The translations under genes were made by a program, and so were the position numbers. 64,000 nucleotides of DNA, from assembly GCF_025840185.1 (NCBI RefSeq), contig NZ_JAMPJU010000003.1, forward strand, positions 310,001 to 374,000, read 5' to 3'. The notes under the pieces were generated by a model that searched no databases, was not told the origin of the DNA, and saw only the letters and a list, made by a program, of their open reading frames with translations. Numbering within the stretch: the first letter of the stretch is position 1; every line of letters begins with the position of its first letter. Origin of the DNA: Brenneria izbisi. Lineage in GTDB: Bacteria; Pseudomonadota; Gammaproteobacteria; Enterobacterales; Enterobacteriaceae. Below are positions 1-10,785 of the stretch, piece after piece.

Positions 1-304
1 ACACCACCCGCACGGCTTCAGCGTGATCGGTCTTTCCACTGCAAACTTCCCGATAGGTCGGATTCGGCGTGTAACCGCCGATATACCCCGCCGCCGTGCT
101 ATAGACGCCGGGCTGTTGCCAGAATAAACGCTCGGCTCCCCAGAAACATCCCATAGCGAAAAAGGCGACATCCATATTATCCGGGACGTGCGTCATCGAG
201 CGCTCGTTTACCGCATGCAATCTGGCTACCGGCATGGGTGTGGTGCGTCCCGGTAGGGCGTCCGAAGGTTTTATACGCAATGTTTTATCGGTATGAAATA
301 TCAC
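1..304 (-). CDS. msrA: Peptide methionine sulfoxide reductase MsrA (3' end cut by window edge)
   Basis: Reduces methionine-S-sulfoxide in proteins back to methionine in the cytosol, a repair step after oxidative damage. Reading the minus strand from position 304 gives a continuous frame with the family signature GCFWGAER, whose Cys is the catalytic nucleophile, followed by the [13 protein letters not shown] stretch typical of MsrA. The best start is GTG at 304; no better in-frame ATG lies upstream, and the N-terminal segment ([11 protein letters not shown]) matches enterobacterial MsrA. The C-terminal half lies outside the window. It is divergent from tamA, as in E. coli. Family assignment is secure; the exact start is less so. 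Confidence 0.9.
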   Translation of the reverse strand, partial: MIFHTDKTLRIKPSDALPGRTTPMPVARLHAVNERSMTHVPDNMDVAFFAMGCFWGAERLFWQQPGVYSTAAGYIGGYTPNPTYREVCSGKTDHAEAVRVV

Positions 305-656
305 TTTGTCAACTCCCGCGTGGCGGTGGCTATCATGGTATTTTGGCGAAAGCAGGTACTGAGAGAATAACCGAGAAGTTTTGTTCTGTCTTTATCACTG
401 AAGATTGTTTAATGTTAAGATTATGTTTATCTATAACGCTGCACTTTAATTTTTACAGGTTTTAATCCATTTTTAAGGAAAAAAATCAGTATTTATCGCT
501 AACCTTAATGGGCTAAGCCGTCTCAACCACGATTGAGACCGATTTTTCTCCGGTCAGTGCGTATGCGCGCGGCAGTAAAACCGATGTCAACGCAGCGATG
601 TTATAAAAGTCATGCTATAGATTTGGTGTGACAGATTGATGTAATCAGGGAGTTCA
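305..656. other. Intergenic region between msrA and tamA
   Basis: This 352-base divergent spacer must hold promoters for msrA (leftward) and tamA (rightward). I see no coding signal; a short open stretch at 238-465 overlaps msrA antisense and is not gene-like. The notable element is a rightward hairpin with a T-run at 520-548. A TATAGAT box near 613-620 could be a -10 for tamA, but no convincing -35 was found. GGGAG at 647-651 is the tamA ribosome binding site. Confidence 0.5.
520..548 (+). terminator. Terminator-like hairpin upstream of tamA
   Basis: GTCTCAA (520-526) and TTGAGAC (533-539) form a perfect 7-bp stem with a 6-base loop, followed by CGATTTTTCTCC. It lies about 110 bases before tamA with no gene upstream on the same strand. 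It could end a short RNA or attenuate a long tamA leader. The structure is seen; the function is inferred. Confidence 0.4.
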
Positions 657-2474
657 GTGACCATTCTTACAGGATCAAAACTCGGCTTTTCTGGCTTTGG
701 CGTGCCACGGTATCGTCCCTTTAAGGCATTGAGCGCATCCGGTTTATTAACCGCAATCAGTTTATTAACTGCATTGTTGTTCGCCCCGCCGACCTATGCC
801 GCCAATGTTCGTTTGCAGGTGACGGGGCTGGAAGGCGCGTTGCAAAAAAATGTGCGTGCGCGCTTGTCAACCATCGCCGCCGATGAAGTCAACGCGGATG
901 GTCGTTTTCGCGCCAGGGTTGATGAGGCTATTCGTCAGGGATTGCGCGCATTGGGGTATTACGATCCGCAGATTGCTTTTGAATTCAGGCCAGCCGTGAA
1001 TGGCGGACGGCCTGTTCTGATAGCCAGCGTGACGCCAGGCGAACCGGTCAGGATCGCCGAAGTGAATGTCATTCTGCGGGGAGGCGCCCGCGACGACAGC
1101 GATTTTCAGCAACGATTGCGGGACGATAAGCCCGCGATCGGTTCAGTGTTGAACCACAGTGACTATGATAGCTTTAAAAGCGGGCTGAATAATCTCTCCC
1201 TGCGTAAAGGATATTTCGATGCTCATTTCCAACGCAGTCAGTTAGGGATCCAGCGCGAAGAGAAACTGGCATTCTGGGATATCGATTTCGATAGCGGCGA
1301 ACGTTACCGCTTTGGCAAGGTAACATTTCATGGCGCGCAAATCCGCGACGATTATCTGCAAAATCTGGTGCCCTTCCATTCGGGCGACGTTTACAGCAGT
1401 GAAGAATTAGGCGAGCTAAACCGCCGTCTGTCCGCGACGGGCTGGTTCAATTCGGTGGTGGTTTCGCCTGATTTTGAACAATCGAAAACCACCAAGGTTC
1501 TGCCTCTGGAAGCGGTGGTCAGCCCGCGAACCCGTAATCAGATCGAAACCGGGGTAGGCTACGCGACCGATGTGGGGCCGCGTTTTAAAACCACCTGGAA
1601 CAAACCCTGGCTTAACTCTCGCGGTCATAGTCTTGAGAGCAGTCTGAGCGTATCGGCGCCAGAGCAATCGCTCGACCTGAGCTATAAGATCCCGCTATTG
1701 AAAAACCCGCTGGAACAGTATTACCTGTTGCAGGGCGGCTTTAAGCGCGAAGACCTCAACGACACCCAATCCGATGCCACCACGCTGAATGTGGCGCGCT
1801 ACTGGGATCTCTCCAGCGGCTGGCAACGGGCGATTAATCTGCGCTGGAGCCTCGACCACTTTACACAAGGCAGCGTGACCGACACGACCATGCTGATTTA
1901 TCCCGGCGTGAGTATTAACCGTACCCGCCAGCGCGGTGGATTAATGCCGGTTTGGGGCGATTCCCAGCGTTATTCGATCGATGTTTCCGATACTCTGTGG
2001 GGATCGGACATTGATTTTGCGATTTTTCAGGCGCAAAACGTCTGGATCAGAACCCTGGCGGAGAAACACCGGTTTGTCGCCCGCGGCAATCTGGGGTGGA
2101 TTGAAACCAATAGTTTCTCGCGTGTCCCGCCTTCTCTGCGTTTCTTCGCTGGCGGCGATCGCAGCATTCGCGGCTACAAATACAAATCGATCTCACCACG
2201 TGACAGCGAAGGCAAACTGACCGGCGCCTCTAAACTGGCGACCGGTTCATTGGAGTATCAGTACAACTTTACCGGGAAATGGTGGGGCGCGATGTTTGTC
2301 GATTCCGGCGAGGCGGTAAATGACATCAAGGAAGACAATTTCAAAACCGGGGCCGGTGTGGGTATTCGCTGGGCCTCTCCCATTGGCCCGGTGAAGCTGG
2401 ATATCGCCATGCCAGTCGGCGATCCCGAAAAAAATGGCGTGCAGTTCTATATCGCGTTGGGGCCTGAGTTATGA
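657..2474 (+). CDS. tamA: TamA, outer-membrane subunit of the translocation and assembly module
   Basis: Omp85/BamA-family outer-membrane protein that works with TamB in inserting some outer-membrane proteins and in envelope lipid homeostasis. The 605-aa product has an unusually long N-terminal leader of about 48 residues ending PPTYA before ANVRLQV. POTRA domains follow (roughly residues 49-270), then a C-terminal 16-strand barrel carrying the signature [12 protein letters not shown] near residue 500 and ending in LGPEL. E. coli TamA is about 577 aa, the difference being mostly the leader. The start is GTG at 657 with GGGAG five bases upstream; a shorter start at an internal GTG or TTG is possible. 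Its TGA overlaps the tamB ATG by four bases, so the two are translationally coupled. Confidence 0.96.
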   Translation: MTILTGSKLGFSGFGVPRYRPFKALSASGLLTAISLLTALLFAPPTYAANVRLQVTGLEGALQKNVRARLSTIAADEVNADGRFRARVDEAIRQGLRALGYYDPQIAFEFRPAVNGGRPVLIASVTPGEPVRIAEVNVILRGGARDDSDFQQRLRDDKPAIGSVLNHSDYDSFKSGLNNLSLRKGYFDAHFQRSQLGIQREEKLAFWDIDFDSGERYRFGKVTFHGAQIRDDYLQNLVPFHSGDVYSSEELGELNRRLSATGWFNSVVVSPDFEQSKTTKVLPLEAVVSPRTRNQIETGVGYATDVGPRFKTTWNKPWLNSRGHSLESSLSVSAPEQSLDLSYKIPLLKNPLEQYYLLQGGFKREDLNDTQSDATTLNVARYWDLSSGWQRAINLRWSLDHFTQGSVTDTTMLIYPGVSINRTRQRGGLMPVWGDSQRYSIDVSDTLWGSDIDFAIFQAQNVWIRTLAEKHRFVARGNLGWIETNSFSRVPPSLRFFAGGDRSIRGYKYKSISPRDSEGKLTGASKLATGSLEYQYNFTGKWWGAMFVDSGEAVNDIKEDNFKTGAGVGIRWASPIGPVKLDIAMPVGDPEKNGVQFYIALGPEL

Positions 2475-5400
2475 CGGAAGAGATGAAAGAAAACAAAACC
2501 TCGACCCACGATGGCGACGCGGCACGCGAAGTGAGCACGAAAAAACGGGGTAAATGGCTTAAAAGACTGGGCATTGGCATCAGCGCTTTCCTGTTGTTAA
2601 GCCTGATCTCGCTGGTATTGCTGGTCGGGACGACGTCAGGTTTGCACCTGCTGTTGAACGGCGCGGCGCGTTTTGTGCCGGGACTGGATATTGCGCAGGT
2701 CAGCGGCGGTTGGCGCGATCTCACGCTCCGGCAGGTCAGTTATCACATGCCCGGCGTGACGGTGCGCGCGGGCGAGTTCCATTTATCGCTGGCTACCGGT
2801 TGTTTGCGTAAAAGCCAGCTTTGTATAAATGACCTGTCGGCAAAAGATGTTGACGTAACGGTGGATACCACGGCGCTTCCTGCGACAGAAACGCCCCCGG
2901 CATCCGGCGAGCCGCTGACGGCGTTGTCCGCGCCGTTTCCCATCTCGCTGAGTCAATTGACGCTGGATAATGTGAAGATCACGGTGGATGACACCGCCAT
3001 TTCGCTGGCATCGTTGCGCACCGGGATGCAATGGCGGGAACGGGCGCTTACGCTGCTGCCAACCAAAATCAGCGCGCTGTTGGTCGCCTTACCGAAAACG
3101 CCGGTTGATGTGCTGGAGGATGGAAAAGTTACCGCCGCCGAAGTCGCCGCAGTGGTAAAGGAAACCACCAACACGGTACGCGAGTCGATTGAAAACGGCG
3201 CCTCGCAAGAGATTGAGATAGCCAAAAAACGGTCAGTCTCCCCCGCATCGCCGCCGCTGAAAACCGCGAGTCAGGAAACGACGCAACCGGAGGAAGCGCC
3301 GCTGGGTGAGCGTCTGAGCGAACTATTCTCCAAACCTCTCCTGCCGGATTTACCGCAGTTCACGTTACCGCTGGATGTGACGATTACAGACATCCATGCG
3401 CAACAACTGCGGCTGACCGGCGATCAGGACATACTGATTTCTGATCTGATGATGCAGGCATCCACACAAAATCAGCATCTGCGTCTGGATCGGTTGGTGG
3501 TGCAATCGCCGCAGGGCGGGCTGAATGTCCGGGGCGAGGCGACGCTTAGTGAAAATTGGCCGGTATCCCTGTCGGCCAATGGCGTACTGAATGTTGATCC
3601 ATTGAAAGGCGAAAAACTTAAGCTGACGGTCGATGGCGGGTTGCGCGAACAACTCAACGTGGCGCTGAATCTGTCTGGCCCGCAACGCGCGCAGTTAACG
3701 GCGCAAACCAAGCTGGCGGAAGCTGGCTTGCCGTTGGCGCTGACGCTGGAATCCGCACAGGTCCGCTGGCCGCTGACCGGCGAGGCGCAATATCAGGCGA
3801 ACGATCTGCGCGTGCGATTCAACGGAAAAGCGACGGACTATGCGCTGTCGTTACGCAGTGATATTCGCGCAACGGATTTGCCGTCGGCTACGTTGCTGCT
3901 GGACGGTAAAGGCAATGTTCAGCAATTCAATTTAACCCGGCTGCGTGTCGCCGTCTTGCAGGGTAATGCCGACCTGAGCGCGCTGGTGGACTGGAGTAAA
4001 GCCATCAGTTGGCGCAGTGAATTGCTGCTCAAGGGGATCAATACCGCGCAGCAATGGTCGGAATGGCCCGCGAAGGTGGATGGCAAGATCACTACGCGGG
4101 GCAGCGTTTATGGCGGAAGCTGGCAACTCCAGGTGCCGGAACTGCGTCTGGATGGCAATGTGAAGGAGAACAAGCTGACCGCCAGAGGCGAATTACGCGG
4201 CAACGCGGCGGGACAGTGGCAAATACCGGGGCTGAATCTGGCGCTGGGACGTAACCAATTGAACATCAATGGCGAACTGAGTGATCAGTGGCGACTGGAT
4301 GCCGATCTCAATGCGCCGGCGTTAACCGGCATACTGCCCGGTCTTGCCGGTCGCGCGCTGGGAACCCTGAGATTGCGCGGCAATTTACGCGAGCCGCAGA
4401 TCCTGGCGGATCTTACCGCATCGGGCCTGCGCTGGCAGACGATGACCATCAGCCAGATAAAAGTGGATGCTGACGTCCGTTCCGGGCAACCGTCTGCCGC
4501 GCCATCGTCTCCAACCGGGCAGGTTGCGGGCAAGCTTGCGGTGCGCGTTGAGCAATTGCGTCAGGATAGCCTGAACATCGGTTTGCTGACGCTGAATGCC
4601 GAAGGTAACGAGCAGCAGCATCAACTACGTCTGAATCTTCAGGGCGAGCCGGTTGCCGGTCAACTGGCGTTGTCGGGAAGTTTTGACCGTCAGGCGCAGC
4701 GCTGGCGCGGTTCGTTGAGCAATACCCGGTTTGATACCCCGGTTGGGGAATGGAATCTGACACAGGCGATCGCGCTGGATTATCAGCATGCGCAGCAGAA
4801 AGTCAGTATCGGCACGCATTGCTGGCGTAACCCCAATGCGGGACTTTGCGTGCCGCAAACCATTGAGATCGGGCCGAGCGGACAGGCCGCTATCCGCCTT
4901 AATCGCTTTGATTTGGCGATGCTCAAGCCGTTCCTGAGTGAGGATACGGTGCTGGCGGGAACATTCAGCGGCGGCGCTGACGTCAGTTGGCAGGCTGATC
5001 AGGATTTGCCGCAGGCGAAAATCACGCTGGTGGGCAACAATGTGAATGTGCGTCAGCAGGTACAGGGGAATACGCTGCCGGTGGCGTTTGACACCTTCAC
5101 GCTGAACGCCGGTCTTGATCGCGGACGAGCGCAACTGGGCTGGCTGATGGCGATTCGGGATAACGGACGTTTCAGCGGCGATATCCAGATCACCGATCCG
5201 CAGGGACAACGCAATCTTGGCGGTAATGTCACTATCAATGCGCTTTCTCTGGCGCTGTTGAACCCGATATTGCGCACAGGGGAAAAAGCGGAGGGGATGC
5301 TGAGTGCGAATCTGCGTCTGGCTGGCAATGCGCAGCAGCCCCAGATATTCGGTCAGATGGCATTGGAAAGAGTGGATATTGACGGCAGTTGGATGCCGAT

Positions 5401-6484
5401 TGATCTCACCACCGGGCGTCTGGCGGTGAGTTTTAATGGGATGTCCTCCACATTGCAGGGATTCCTGAAAACCGATAACGGCCAGTTGAATCTGGGCGGC
5501 AACGCGGACTGGTCGCAGCCGGATGCCTGGCGTGCGCGCATTGCGGCAAAAGGCCAGCGGTTGCGCGTTACGCTGCCGCCGACGGCGCGTCTGGATGTAT
5601 CGCCGGATATCGTCTTTGAGGCCACGCCGCAACTGTTCGCGCTGAACGGCTCCGTCAGCATCCCCTGGGCGCGAATTGTGGTTAAGGATATGCCGGAAAG
5701 CGCGGTGGGCGTTTCATCCGATGAAGTGATGCTGGATGCGCAGCGCCAGCCGCTGGAAAAGGCTTCCGCGGCCATCCCCATCAACAGTAACCTGACTATT
5801 CGTGTCGGCAATGATGTGCGACTGGATGCGTTCGGTTTGATCGCCCGTTTGCAGGGCGATCTGAACATGGTTCAGGATGAGCGCGGGTTGGGCTTGAACG
5901 GCCAGATAGATATTCCTTCCGGTCGCTTCAAGGCTTACGGGCAGGATCTGATTGTCCGTAAGGGCCTGATCCTGTTCTCCGGCCCGCCGGATCAACCGGT
6001 GCTGAACATTGAAGCGATCCGTAACCCAGACAACACGGAAGATGACGTGACGGTAGGCGTTCGGGTCACCGGCATGGCAAGCACGCCGAAACTCGATGTG
6101 TTCTCCGACCCCACCATGTCGCAGCAGGAAGCCTTGTCTTATTTGCTGCGCGGGCAAGGTCTGGAGAGCAGCGGCGCGGATAGCGCCGCCATGACTTCGA
6201 TGTTGGTTGGTTTAGGGGTTGCACAAAGCGGTCAAGTTGTGGGTAAAATCGGCGAGGCCTTTGGCGTAAGTAATTTAGCTCTGGATACACAGGGTGTTGG
6301 CGACAATTCTCAGGTTGTGGTCAGCGGTTACGTTCTTCCCGGCCTGCAAGTCAAATATGGTGTGGGGATATTTGATTCTTTGGCGACGTTAACGCTACGT
6401 TACCGGTTAATGCCAAAGTTATACTTGGAAGCGGTGTCTGGGATTAGCCAGGCATTAGATGTGCTCTATCAGTTTGAGTTTTAA
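2471..6484 (+). CDS. tamB: TamB, inner-membrane-anchored AsmA-like bridge protein
   Basis: Very large periplasm-spanning beta-taco protein that pairs with TamA and is implicated in envelope assembly and in moving phospholipid to the outer membrane. The 1337-aa product has one N-terminal transmembrane anchor (about residues 33-54) after a charged cytosolic segment, a long repetitive beta-rich body, and the conserved DUF490 C-terminal region ending in YQFEF. E. coli TamB is about 1259 aa. Most of the extra length is a Glu/Thr/Ser/Pro-rich low-complexity insert at about residues 210-278 plus a shorter Pro/Ser loop near 680. ATG overlaps the tamA stop (ATGA), and ytfP starts two bases after the stop, so tamA-tamB-ytfP form one operon. 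Confidence 0.96.
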   Translation: MTEEMKENKTSTHDGDAAREVSTKKRGKWLKRLGIGISAFLLLSLISLVLLVGTTSGLHLLLNGAARFVPGLDIAQVSGGWRDLTLRQVSYHMPGVTVRAGEFHLSLATGCLRKSQLCINDLSAKDVDVTVDTTALPATETPPASGEPLTALSAPFPISLSQLTLDNVKITVDDTAISLASLRTGMQWRERALTLLPTKISALLVALPKTPVDVLEDGKVTAAEVAAVVKETTNTVRESIENGASQEIEIAKKRSVSPASPPLKTASQETTQPEEAPLGERLSELFSKPLLPDLPQFTLPLDVTITDIHAQQLRLTGDQDILISDLMMQASTQNQHLRLDRLVVQSPQGGLNVRGEATLSENWPVSLSANGVLNVDPLKGEKLKLTVDGGLREQLNVALNLSGPQRAQLTAQTKLAEAGLPLALTLESAQVRWPLTGEAQYQANDLRVRFNGKATDYALSLRSDIRATDLPSATLLLDGKGNVQQFNLTRLRVAVLQGNADLSALVDWSKAISWRSELLLKGINTAQQWSEWPAKVDGKITTRGSVYGGSWQLQVPELRLDGNVKENKLTARGELRGNAAGQWQIPGLNLALGRNQLNINGELSDQWRLDADLNAPALTGILPGLAGRALGTLRLRGNLREPQILADLTASGLRWQTMTISQIKVDADVRSGQPSAAPSSPTGQVAGKLAVRVEQLRQDSLNIGLLTLNAEGNEQQHQLRLNLQGEPVAGQLALSGSFDRQAQRWRGSLSNTRFDTPVGEWNLTQAIALDYQHAQQKVSIGTHCWRNPNAGLCVPQTIEIGPSGQAAIRLNRFDLAMLKPFLSEDTVLAGTFSGGADVSWQADQDLPQAKITLVGNNVNVRQQVQGNTLPVAFDTFTLNAGLDRGRAQLGWLMAIRDNGRFSGDIQITDPQGQRNLGGNVTINALSLALLNPILRTGEKAEGMLSANLRLAGNAQQPQIFGQMALERVDIDGSWMPIDLTTGRLAVSFNGMSSTLQGFLKTDNGQLNLGGNADWSQPDAWRARIAAKGQRLRVTLPPTARLDVSPDIVFEATPQLFALNGSVSIPWARIVVKDMPESAVGVSSDEVMLDAQRQPLEKASAAIPINSNLTIRVGNDVRLDAFGLIARLQGDLNMVQDERGLGLNGQIDIPSGRFKAYGQDLIVRKGLILFSGPPDQPVLNIEAIRNPDNTEDDVTVGVRVTGMASTPKLDVFSDPTMSQQEALSYLLRGQGLESSGADSAAMTSMLVGLGVAQSGQVVGKIGEAFGVSNLALDTQGVGDNSQVVVSGYVLPGLQVKYGVGIFDSLATLTLRYRLMPKLYLEAVSGISQALDVLYQFEF

Positions 6485-6486
6485 CG

Positions 6487-6834
6487 ATGCGAATTATTGT
6501 TTACGGCAGTTTACGACGCAAACAGGGAAATAGTCACTGGATGACCAACGCGCAGTGGTTAGGGGATTGTCAACTCAATGGGTATGAGTTGTACAACCTC
6601 GGCCATTATCCGGCGGTAGTTGTGGGTGATGGGGAGATTCATTGCGAAGTGTATCGCATCAGTTCGTCAATATTGACAGAGCTTGATGCGTTAAAGCGCG
6701 ACGGCCACGAGTATCAGCGTGAGTTGATTTCGACCCCTTTGGGGAACGCCTGGATCTATCTTTATAAGCACTCGGTAGCTGGGGTGCCGCGTATCGCCAG
6801 CGGGGACTGGCTGAAACGCGATGAGGCGCCTTAA
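6487..6834 (+). CDS. ytfP: YtfP, gamma-glutamylcyclotransferase-fold protein
   Basis: Small cytosolic protein of 115 aa in the GGCT-like (AIG2-like) family. The N-terminal YGSLRRKQGNSHWM segment is the substrate-loop signature (YGSLR) of this fold, and a conserved acidic region follows (LDALKRDGHEYQR). The biochemical role of E. coli YtfP is not firmly established, so no specific substrate is assigned. It starts two bases after tamB and is followed by a strong hairpin terminator, which makes it the last gene of the tam operon. This linkage is conserved in enterobacteria. Confidence 0.9.
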   Translation: MRIIVYGSLRRKQGNSHWMTNAQWLGDCQLNGYELYNLGHYPAVVVGDGEIHCEVYRISSSILTELDALKRDGHEYQRELISTPLGNAWIYLYKHSVAGVPRIASGDWLKRDEAP

Positions 6835-6885
6835 CACGCTGCAACGCCGCAGCCCATAGCCGGACGGCGTTTGCTGTCCGCAATA

Positions 6886-6914
6886 AAAAACACCGCGCGG
6901 AGCGGTGTTTTTTT
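6886..6914. terminator. Bidirectional intrinsic terminator between ytfP and ppa
   Basis: CACCGC (6891-6896) pairs with GCGGTG (6902-6907) around a 5-base loop. The stem is flanked by an A-run on the left and a T-run on the right, so it can work in both directions for the convergent ytfP and ppa. Confidence 0.9.
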
Positions 6915-6946
6915 ACGCCGGATTACCGACATATTCCCGGTAACGC

Positions 6947-7477
6947 TTACTTATTTTTGGCTCGTTCGAAGGAGGCAACGATTTCTGCCTTCGCCGCTTC
7001 CGCGTTATCCCAACCTTCCACCTTCACCCATTTGCCTTTTTCCAGATCTTTGTAATGTTCAAAGAAATGACCGATCTGCGCACGCAGCAGTTCCGGCAGG
7101 TCGTTAACGTCTTTAATGTGATCGTATTCTTTGGTCAGCTTGCTGTGCGGGACGGCGACCAGCTTGGCATCTTCACCGGCTTCGTCGGTCATTTTCAGTA
7201 CGCCGACCGGACGGCAGCGAATCACCGAACCCGGTTGTAACGGATACGGCGTCGGCACCAGCACATCCACCGGATCACCATCCAGAGACAAGGTATGGTT
7301 GATGTAACCATAGTTGCATGGGTAGAACATGGCGGTAGACATAAAGCGGTCTACAAACAGTGCGCCGGTGTCCTTATCAATTTCGTATTTGATCGGATCC
7401 GCATTCGCGGGGATTTCAATAACCACATAAATATCTTCTGGCAGATCTTTACCCGCCGGGACATTGTTCAGACTCAT
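6947..7477 (-). CDS. ppa: Inorganic pyrophosphatase
   Basis: Hydrolyses pyrophosphate to two phosphates in the cytosol, pulling biosynthetic reactions such as aminoacylation and nucleic-acid synthesis forward. The 176-aa product has the expected length for the hexameric type I enzyme. Metal-binding motifs are visible in DGDPVDVLV (conserved Asp residues about 66-71) and in the later E-D-A-K-L-V and [17 protein letters not shown] segments. The frame stays open upstream to 7630, but the family N-terminus MSLNNVPAG and AAGGAAA seven bases before fix the ATG at 7477. Monocistronic, ending in the shared terminator with ytfP. Confidence 0.97.
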   Translation of the reverse strand: MSLNNVPAGKDLPEDIYVVIEIPANADPIKYEIDKDTGALFVDRFMSTAMFYPCNYGYINHTLSLDGDPVDVLVPTPYPLQPGSVIRCRPVGVLKMTDEAGEDAKLVAVPHSKLTKEYDHIKDVNDLPELLRAQIGHFFEHYKDLEKGKWVKVEGWDNAEAAKAEIVASFERAKNK

Positions 7478-7662
7478 GTCAGTTTCCTTCTTTTCAACCT
7501 GAAATTGCGTGGCGGTCATTATAGCCAAGTCACAGAGAAAGTCGTCGATTTTTAGAAGAGGGCTTGTGTTGAATGAAGGATGAAAAATCTTGTTTTTAAT
7601 AAAATCGTAACAATTAAACAAATTTTTCAACGCGTAGTTAAGTTACTAAATTGTAGGTGGAT

Positions 7663-7689
7663 TAAAGAATAAAAAGATTAATCCGATAG
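7663..7689 (+). promoter_or_regulatory. FliA (sigma-28) promoter for the chemotaxis receptor gene
   Basis: TAAAGAAT at 7663-7670, an 11-base spacer, then TCCGATAG at 7682-7689. This matches the flagellar class-3 consensus TAAAGTTT-N11-GCCGATAA with exact spacing and most core bases. It lies about 80 bases before the receptor start on the same strand. Sequence match only; not measured. Confidence 0.75.
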
Positions 7690-7767
7690 AAGTGGAGTAA
7701 AAATTGCGCTGGATAGGTTTTCTATTTAATAAAATTTTCCTCATTAATACAAGGTGTGAAATAAGTA

Positions 7768-9354
7768 ATGTTAAAAAATATCACTATCAAAGTGAATTTG
7801 ATTGTCTTGTTGGGAGTGATGGTGTTGCTATTGACGTTGGTCAGCGGGATTGGCGTCAGCGCTATCAATCAGGGAATAAAGTCACTTACTACTATTGATA
7901 AAATTCAGGGAAAAGAAGTCACTGCGTTGGCAGGCAGTTATACCGCTTCGTTACGTGCAAGGACAGGCGCGGCGCTGGCTGCCCGCCAGATGGAAAGCGG
8001 AATGACCGAGTTGGCCGAGTCTTCGGTAACGCGGGCGCAAAACTACATTGAACTGTCTCGTCAGGAAATGGCCCGCTTTTTAGGGTATGGCACGGTGACG
8101 GAAGAAGGAACGATTCTGGCCACGGCGGTGCAGAACAGCTATAGCGTCTATATCGACAAAGGCATTCAGCCGATGGTTGATGCGCTGAAACGTGGTCGTG
8201 TGGATGAGTATTATCGGCTGCTGGAAAACGTGGTTCCGCCGCTTAGCGTAGACATGGACAAGGCCAATAACGATTTTCGCGATTTTGCCCTGAATGTGGG
8301 GCGAGATATGGTCTCTCAGGCAGAGAGCTTCGCTTTCAGCCGCCTGATCATCATCGGTATTTCCGCAGGGCTGGTCCTGCTGCTGGTATTGATCGCCTGG
8401 ATCGCCTTGAAGCGTCTGATTCTCTCTCCGCTTGAGCGTGCGGTGGGGCAGTTGGCGTTTATTGCCAGCGGTGATTTGACGCAGGAGATTGAAGAAGGCG
8501 GCAGAAATGAGATTGGACGGCTGATGCAGTCGATGAAAACCATGCAGCGCTCCCTCTCGCAGGCGGTAGGACGAGTACGTGACGCTGGCGGACAAATTGA
8601 TATCGGTACTGGCGAACTGTCCATGGGGAATACGCACCTGGCGGCCCGCACCGAAGAATCGGCGGCGTCGCTCGAACAGACTGCGGCCAGCATGGAGCAA
8701 TTGACCGCGACAGTGAAACTCAATGCGGAAAATGCTGCCCAGGGGCATGAACTGGCGCAGACGGTTTCTGATATCGCTGATAAAGGCAGCGACGCGATGA
8801 ACCAGATGATTGAGAAAATGCAAACGATCTCCAGCAGTTCGGCTCGTATTGGCGATATTCTGTCGGTCATTGACGGTATTGCATTCCAAACCAACATTCT
8901 GGCGCTAAATGCGGCGGTGGAAGCGGCCAGAGCCGGTGAACAAGGCCGCGGGTTTGCCGTCGTCGCCGGAGAAGTCCGTAATCTGGCGCAACGCAGCGCT
9001 CAGTCCGCCAAAGAGATCAAAACGTTAATGATTGATTCTCAAACGCGGGTAAAAGAAGGCGAGGACATCGCGCAGATCGCGAGTAAAACCATGGATGAAA
9101 TTTCCGCTTCGGTGGCGCATGTAACAACATTGATGCGGGAGATTTCGACGGCGACGCGTGAACAGAGCAACGGTATTGAGCAGGTCAATCTGGCGGTTTC
9201 CCAGATGGATGAGGTCGCGCAGCATAATGCCTCTTTGGTTGAGGAGTCCGCCGCGGCCACCCGCTCGCTGGAGGAGCAGGCGCGTCAACTGGCGCAAAGT
9301 ATGGCGTTATTCAAGCTGGACCGACAGGAAATGATGGCTATCGGTCAGCATTAA
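7768..9354 (+). CDS. Methyl-accepting chemotaxis protein
   Basis: Transmembrane chemoreceptor of 528 aa that signals to CheA/CheW. Domain order: TM1 (about residues 9-30), a periplasmic four-helix-bundle ligand domain of about 155 residues, TM2 (about 190-212), HAMP, then the cytoplasmic signalling coiled coil with the invariant hairpin tip around NAAVEAARAGEQGRGFAVVA. Methylation helices with paired Glu/Gln residues flank the tip. The C-terminus ends IGQH, so the pentapeptide tether (NWETF type) used by major receptors for CheR/CheB is absent; this is a low-abundance-type receptor. The ligand cannot be read from sequence. A FliA promoter sits upstream and a terminator downstream, so it is transcribed alone. 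Confidence 0.95.
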   Translation: MLKNITIKVNLIVLLGVMVLLLTLVSGIGVSAINQGIKSLTTIDKIQGKEVTALAGSYTASLRARTGAALAARQMESGMTELAESSVTRAQNYIELSRQEMARFLGYGTVTEEGTILATAVQNSYSVYIDKGIQPMVDALKRGRVDEYYRLLENVVPPLSVDMDKANNDFRDFALNVGRDMVSQAESFAFSRLIIIGISAGLVLLLVLIAWIALKRLILSPLERAVGQLAFIASGDLTQEIEEGGRNEIGRLMQSMKTMQRSLSQAVGRVRDAGGQIDIGTGELSMGNTHLAARTEESAASLEQTAASMEQLTATVKLNAENAAQGHELAQTVSDIADKGSDAMNQMIEKMQTISSSSARIGDILSVIDGIAFQTNILALNAAVEAARAGEQGRGFAVVAGEVRNLAQRSAQSAKEIKTLMIDSQTRVKEGEDIAQIASKTMDEISASVAHVTTLMREISTATREQSNGIEQVNLAVSQMDEVAQHNASLVEESAAATRSLEEQARQLAQSMALFKLDRQEMMAIGQH

Positions 9355-9378
9355 TCCGTTGTTGAGTACCTGATTGGG

Positions 9379-9412
9379 GCGCAGGCGCTGTATGTGGCGC
9401 TTGCGCATTTTT
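9379..9412 (+). terminator. Intrinsic terminator after the chemoreceptor gene
   Basis: GCGCAGGCGC (9379-9388) pairs with GCGCTTGCGC (9397-9406), with one G-U pair, followed by ATTTTTGCTTTT. Confidence 0.85.
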
Positions 9413-9447
9413 GCTTTTCGTCACGTTATTTTTATTGCATCCGCGTA

Positions 9448-10080
9448 TCAACATTGCTCATCTTTCTGGGTATCAGATGGTTTTTTCTTGCCGATCTTAT
9501 TCCAGATTTTCCCTTCCTGACCCCGCCACAGCCGTTGAATATTATCGTGATGACGCATCAGGATCAGGCAGGAGAGCATGGCGACGGGAAAGGTGAACTG
9601 CGGTTTAAACCACCAGACGTAAAACGGCGCAATCAGCGCGCTGATGATGGCGCCGAGTGATGAATAACCGCTCAGCAACACGGTCAGCAACCAGGTGCCG
9701 GTCATCAGACCGGTCAGATCCCAACCGATCGGCGCAATGGCGCCGAAAGCCGTGGCGACGCCTTTGCCGCCGCGAAAACGAAAAAAAACGGGATAGATAT
9801 GCCCCAGACAAGCGGTAATGGCGGTTAAGCCGAGATAGAACGGCGGAACGCCCAGCGCATAGGCCGCCCAGACGGGCAACATACCTTTCAGCACATCGAA
9901 AACCAATACGGCGGCAGCGGCGGCTTTCCCGCCAATACGCAGCACGTTGGTGGCGCCAGGGTTGCCTGAACCATGTTGGCGCGGATCCGGCAGCCCGGCG
10001 ATGCGACACACCAGAATCGCACTGGAAATAGAGCCACATAGATACGCGATTAACATCATACCAAGCGCGGTTGCACTCAT
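9448..10080 (-). CDS. plsY: Glycerol-3-phosphate acyltransferase PlsY
   Basis: Integral inner-membrane enzyme that transfers the acyl group from acyl-phosphate to glycerol-3-phosphate, the first acylation step of phospholipid synthesis. The 210-aa product has about five membrane segments and three signature loops: [19 protein letters not shown] and GYSSLGA. The frame is open further upstream to 10170, but the start at 10080 gives the enterobacterial N-terminus [17 protein letters not shown]. It is divergent from folB, the E. coli arrangement. The C-terminal tail is charged and cytosolic. Confidence 0.96.
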   Translation of the reverse strand: MSATALGMMLIAYLCGSISSAILVCRIAGLPDPRQHGSGNPGATNVLRIGGKAAAAAVLVFDVLKGMLPVWAAYALGVPPFYLGLTAITACLGHIYPVFFRFRGGKGVATAFGAIAPIGWDLTGLMTGTWLLTVLLSGYSSLGAIISALIAPFYVWWFKPQFTFPVAMLSCLILMRHHDNIQRLWRGQEGKIWNKIGKKKPSDTQKDEQC

Positions 10081-10187
10081 AATGCGTTTCCGTTTAATAG
10101 GGGTCGTTTTACTCTTCGCATCTATGGATAATACGCACATTCCGTCGGAAGTGGTATCCGACAACGACAAAAACAGAGAACAGCGTG

Positions 10188-10541
10188 ATGGATATCGTAT
10201 TTATTGAAGAACTTACCGTCATTACCACCATTGGTGTTTACGACTGGGAACAGACCATTCAGCAAAAGCTGGTGTTCGATATCGAAATGGGCTGGGATAA
10301 TCGTCGGGCGGCGGCCAGTGATGAGGTGAGCGACTGCCTGAGCTATGCGGATGTCAGCGATGCGGTGATCGAACACGTTGCCGGACAACGTTTTGCGTTG
10401 GTGGAGCGGGTGGCTGAAGAGGTGGCGCAGCTTCTGATGCGGCGTTTCTCAATCCCCTGGGTGCGCATCAAAGTCAGTAAGCCGGGCGCGGTGGCGCAGG
10501 CGCGTCAGGTGGGCGTAATTATTGAGCGCGGTACGCGATAA
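10188..10541 (+). CDS. folB: Dihydroneopterin aldolase FolB
   Basis: Converts 7,8-dihydroneopterin to 6-hydroxymethyl-7,8-dihydropterin and glycolaldehyde in folate synthesis. The 117-aa product has the family length. It contains the N-terminal [22 protein letters not shown] region (Glu of YDWEQ binds pterin) and the C-terminal KVSKPGAV loop with the catalytic Lys. A GTG at 10185 directly precedes the ATG at 10188; the ATG matches E. coli FolB and is preferred. It is followed by an intrinsic terminator, so it appears monocistronic. Confidence 0.96.
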   Translation: MDIVFIEELTVITTIGVYDWEQTIQQKLVFDIEMGWDNRRAAASDEVSDCLSYADVSDAVIEHVAGQRFALVERVAEEVAQLLMRRFSIPWVRIKVSKPGAVAQARQVGVIIERGTR

Positions 10542-10639
10542 ATCTGATTTGGCTCAATTGATACTGATTTATCTGCAACTAAACGGTAACCTCACAGGTC
10601 TATAACGGAGATACCCGCTATGCTTCTGGCGGGAATTTG

Positions 10640-10670
10640 GCGGCTCGCTCGGCAGCGCAGCCGCTTTTTT
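10640..10670 (+). terminator. Intrinsic terminator after folB
   Basis: GCGGCT (10640-10645) pairs with AGCCGC (10659-10664) and is followed immediately by six T residues (10665-10670). An inner CGCT/AGCG pairing extends the stem. Confidence 0.8.
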
Positions 10671-10785
10671 ATGGCGGACTTGTTGCCTGTCATCCACGTT
10701 ATTGCGGTTTTATGGGTTTCGTTTTCATTTTTTACGATAAAGTTTTTACAACAAATTGTTTACAACAAGAGGCAAGGGAATTTAG

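Noticed and set aside
4625-5632. 335-codon open frame antisense to tamB
   Set aside because: It lies wholly inside the conserved TamB coding region in the opposite direction. The composition is Arg/Gln-rich, as in typical antisense shadows, and there is no family signature or ribosome site.
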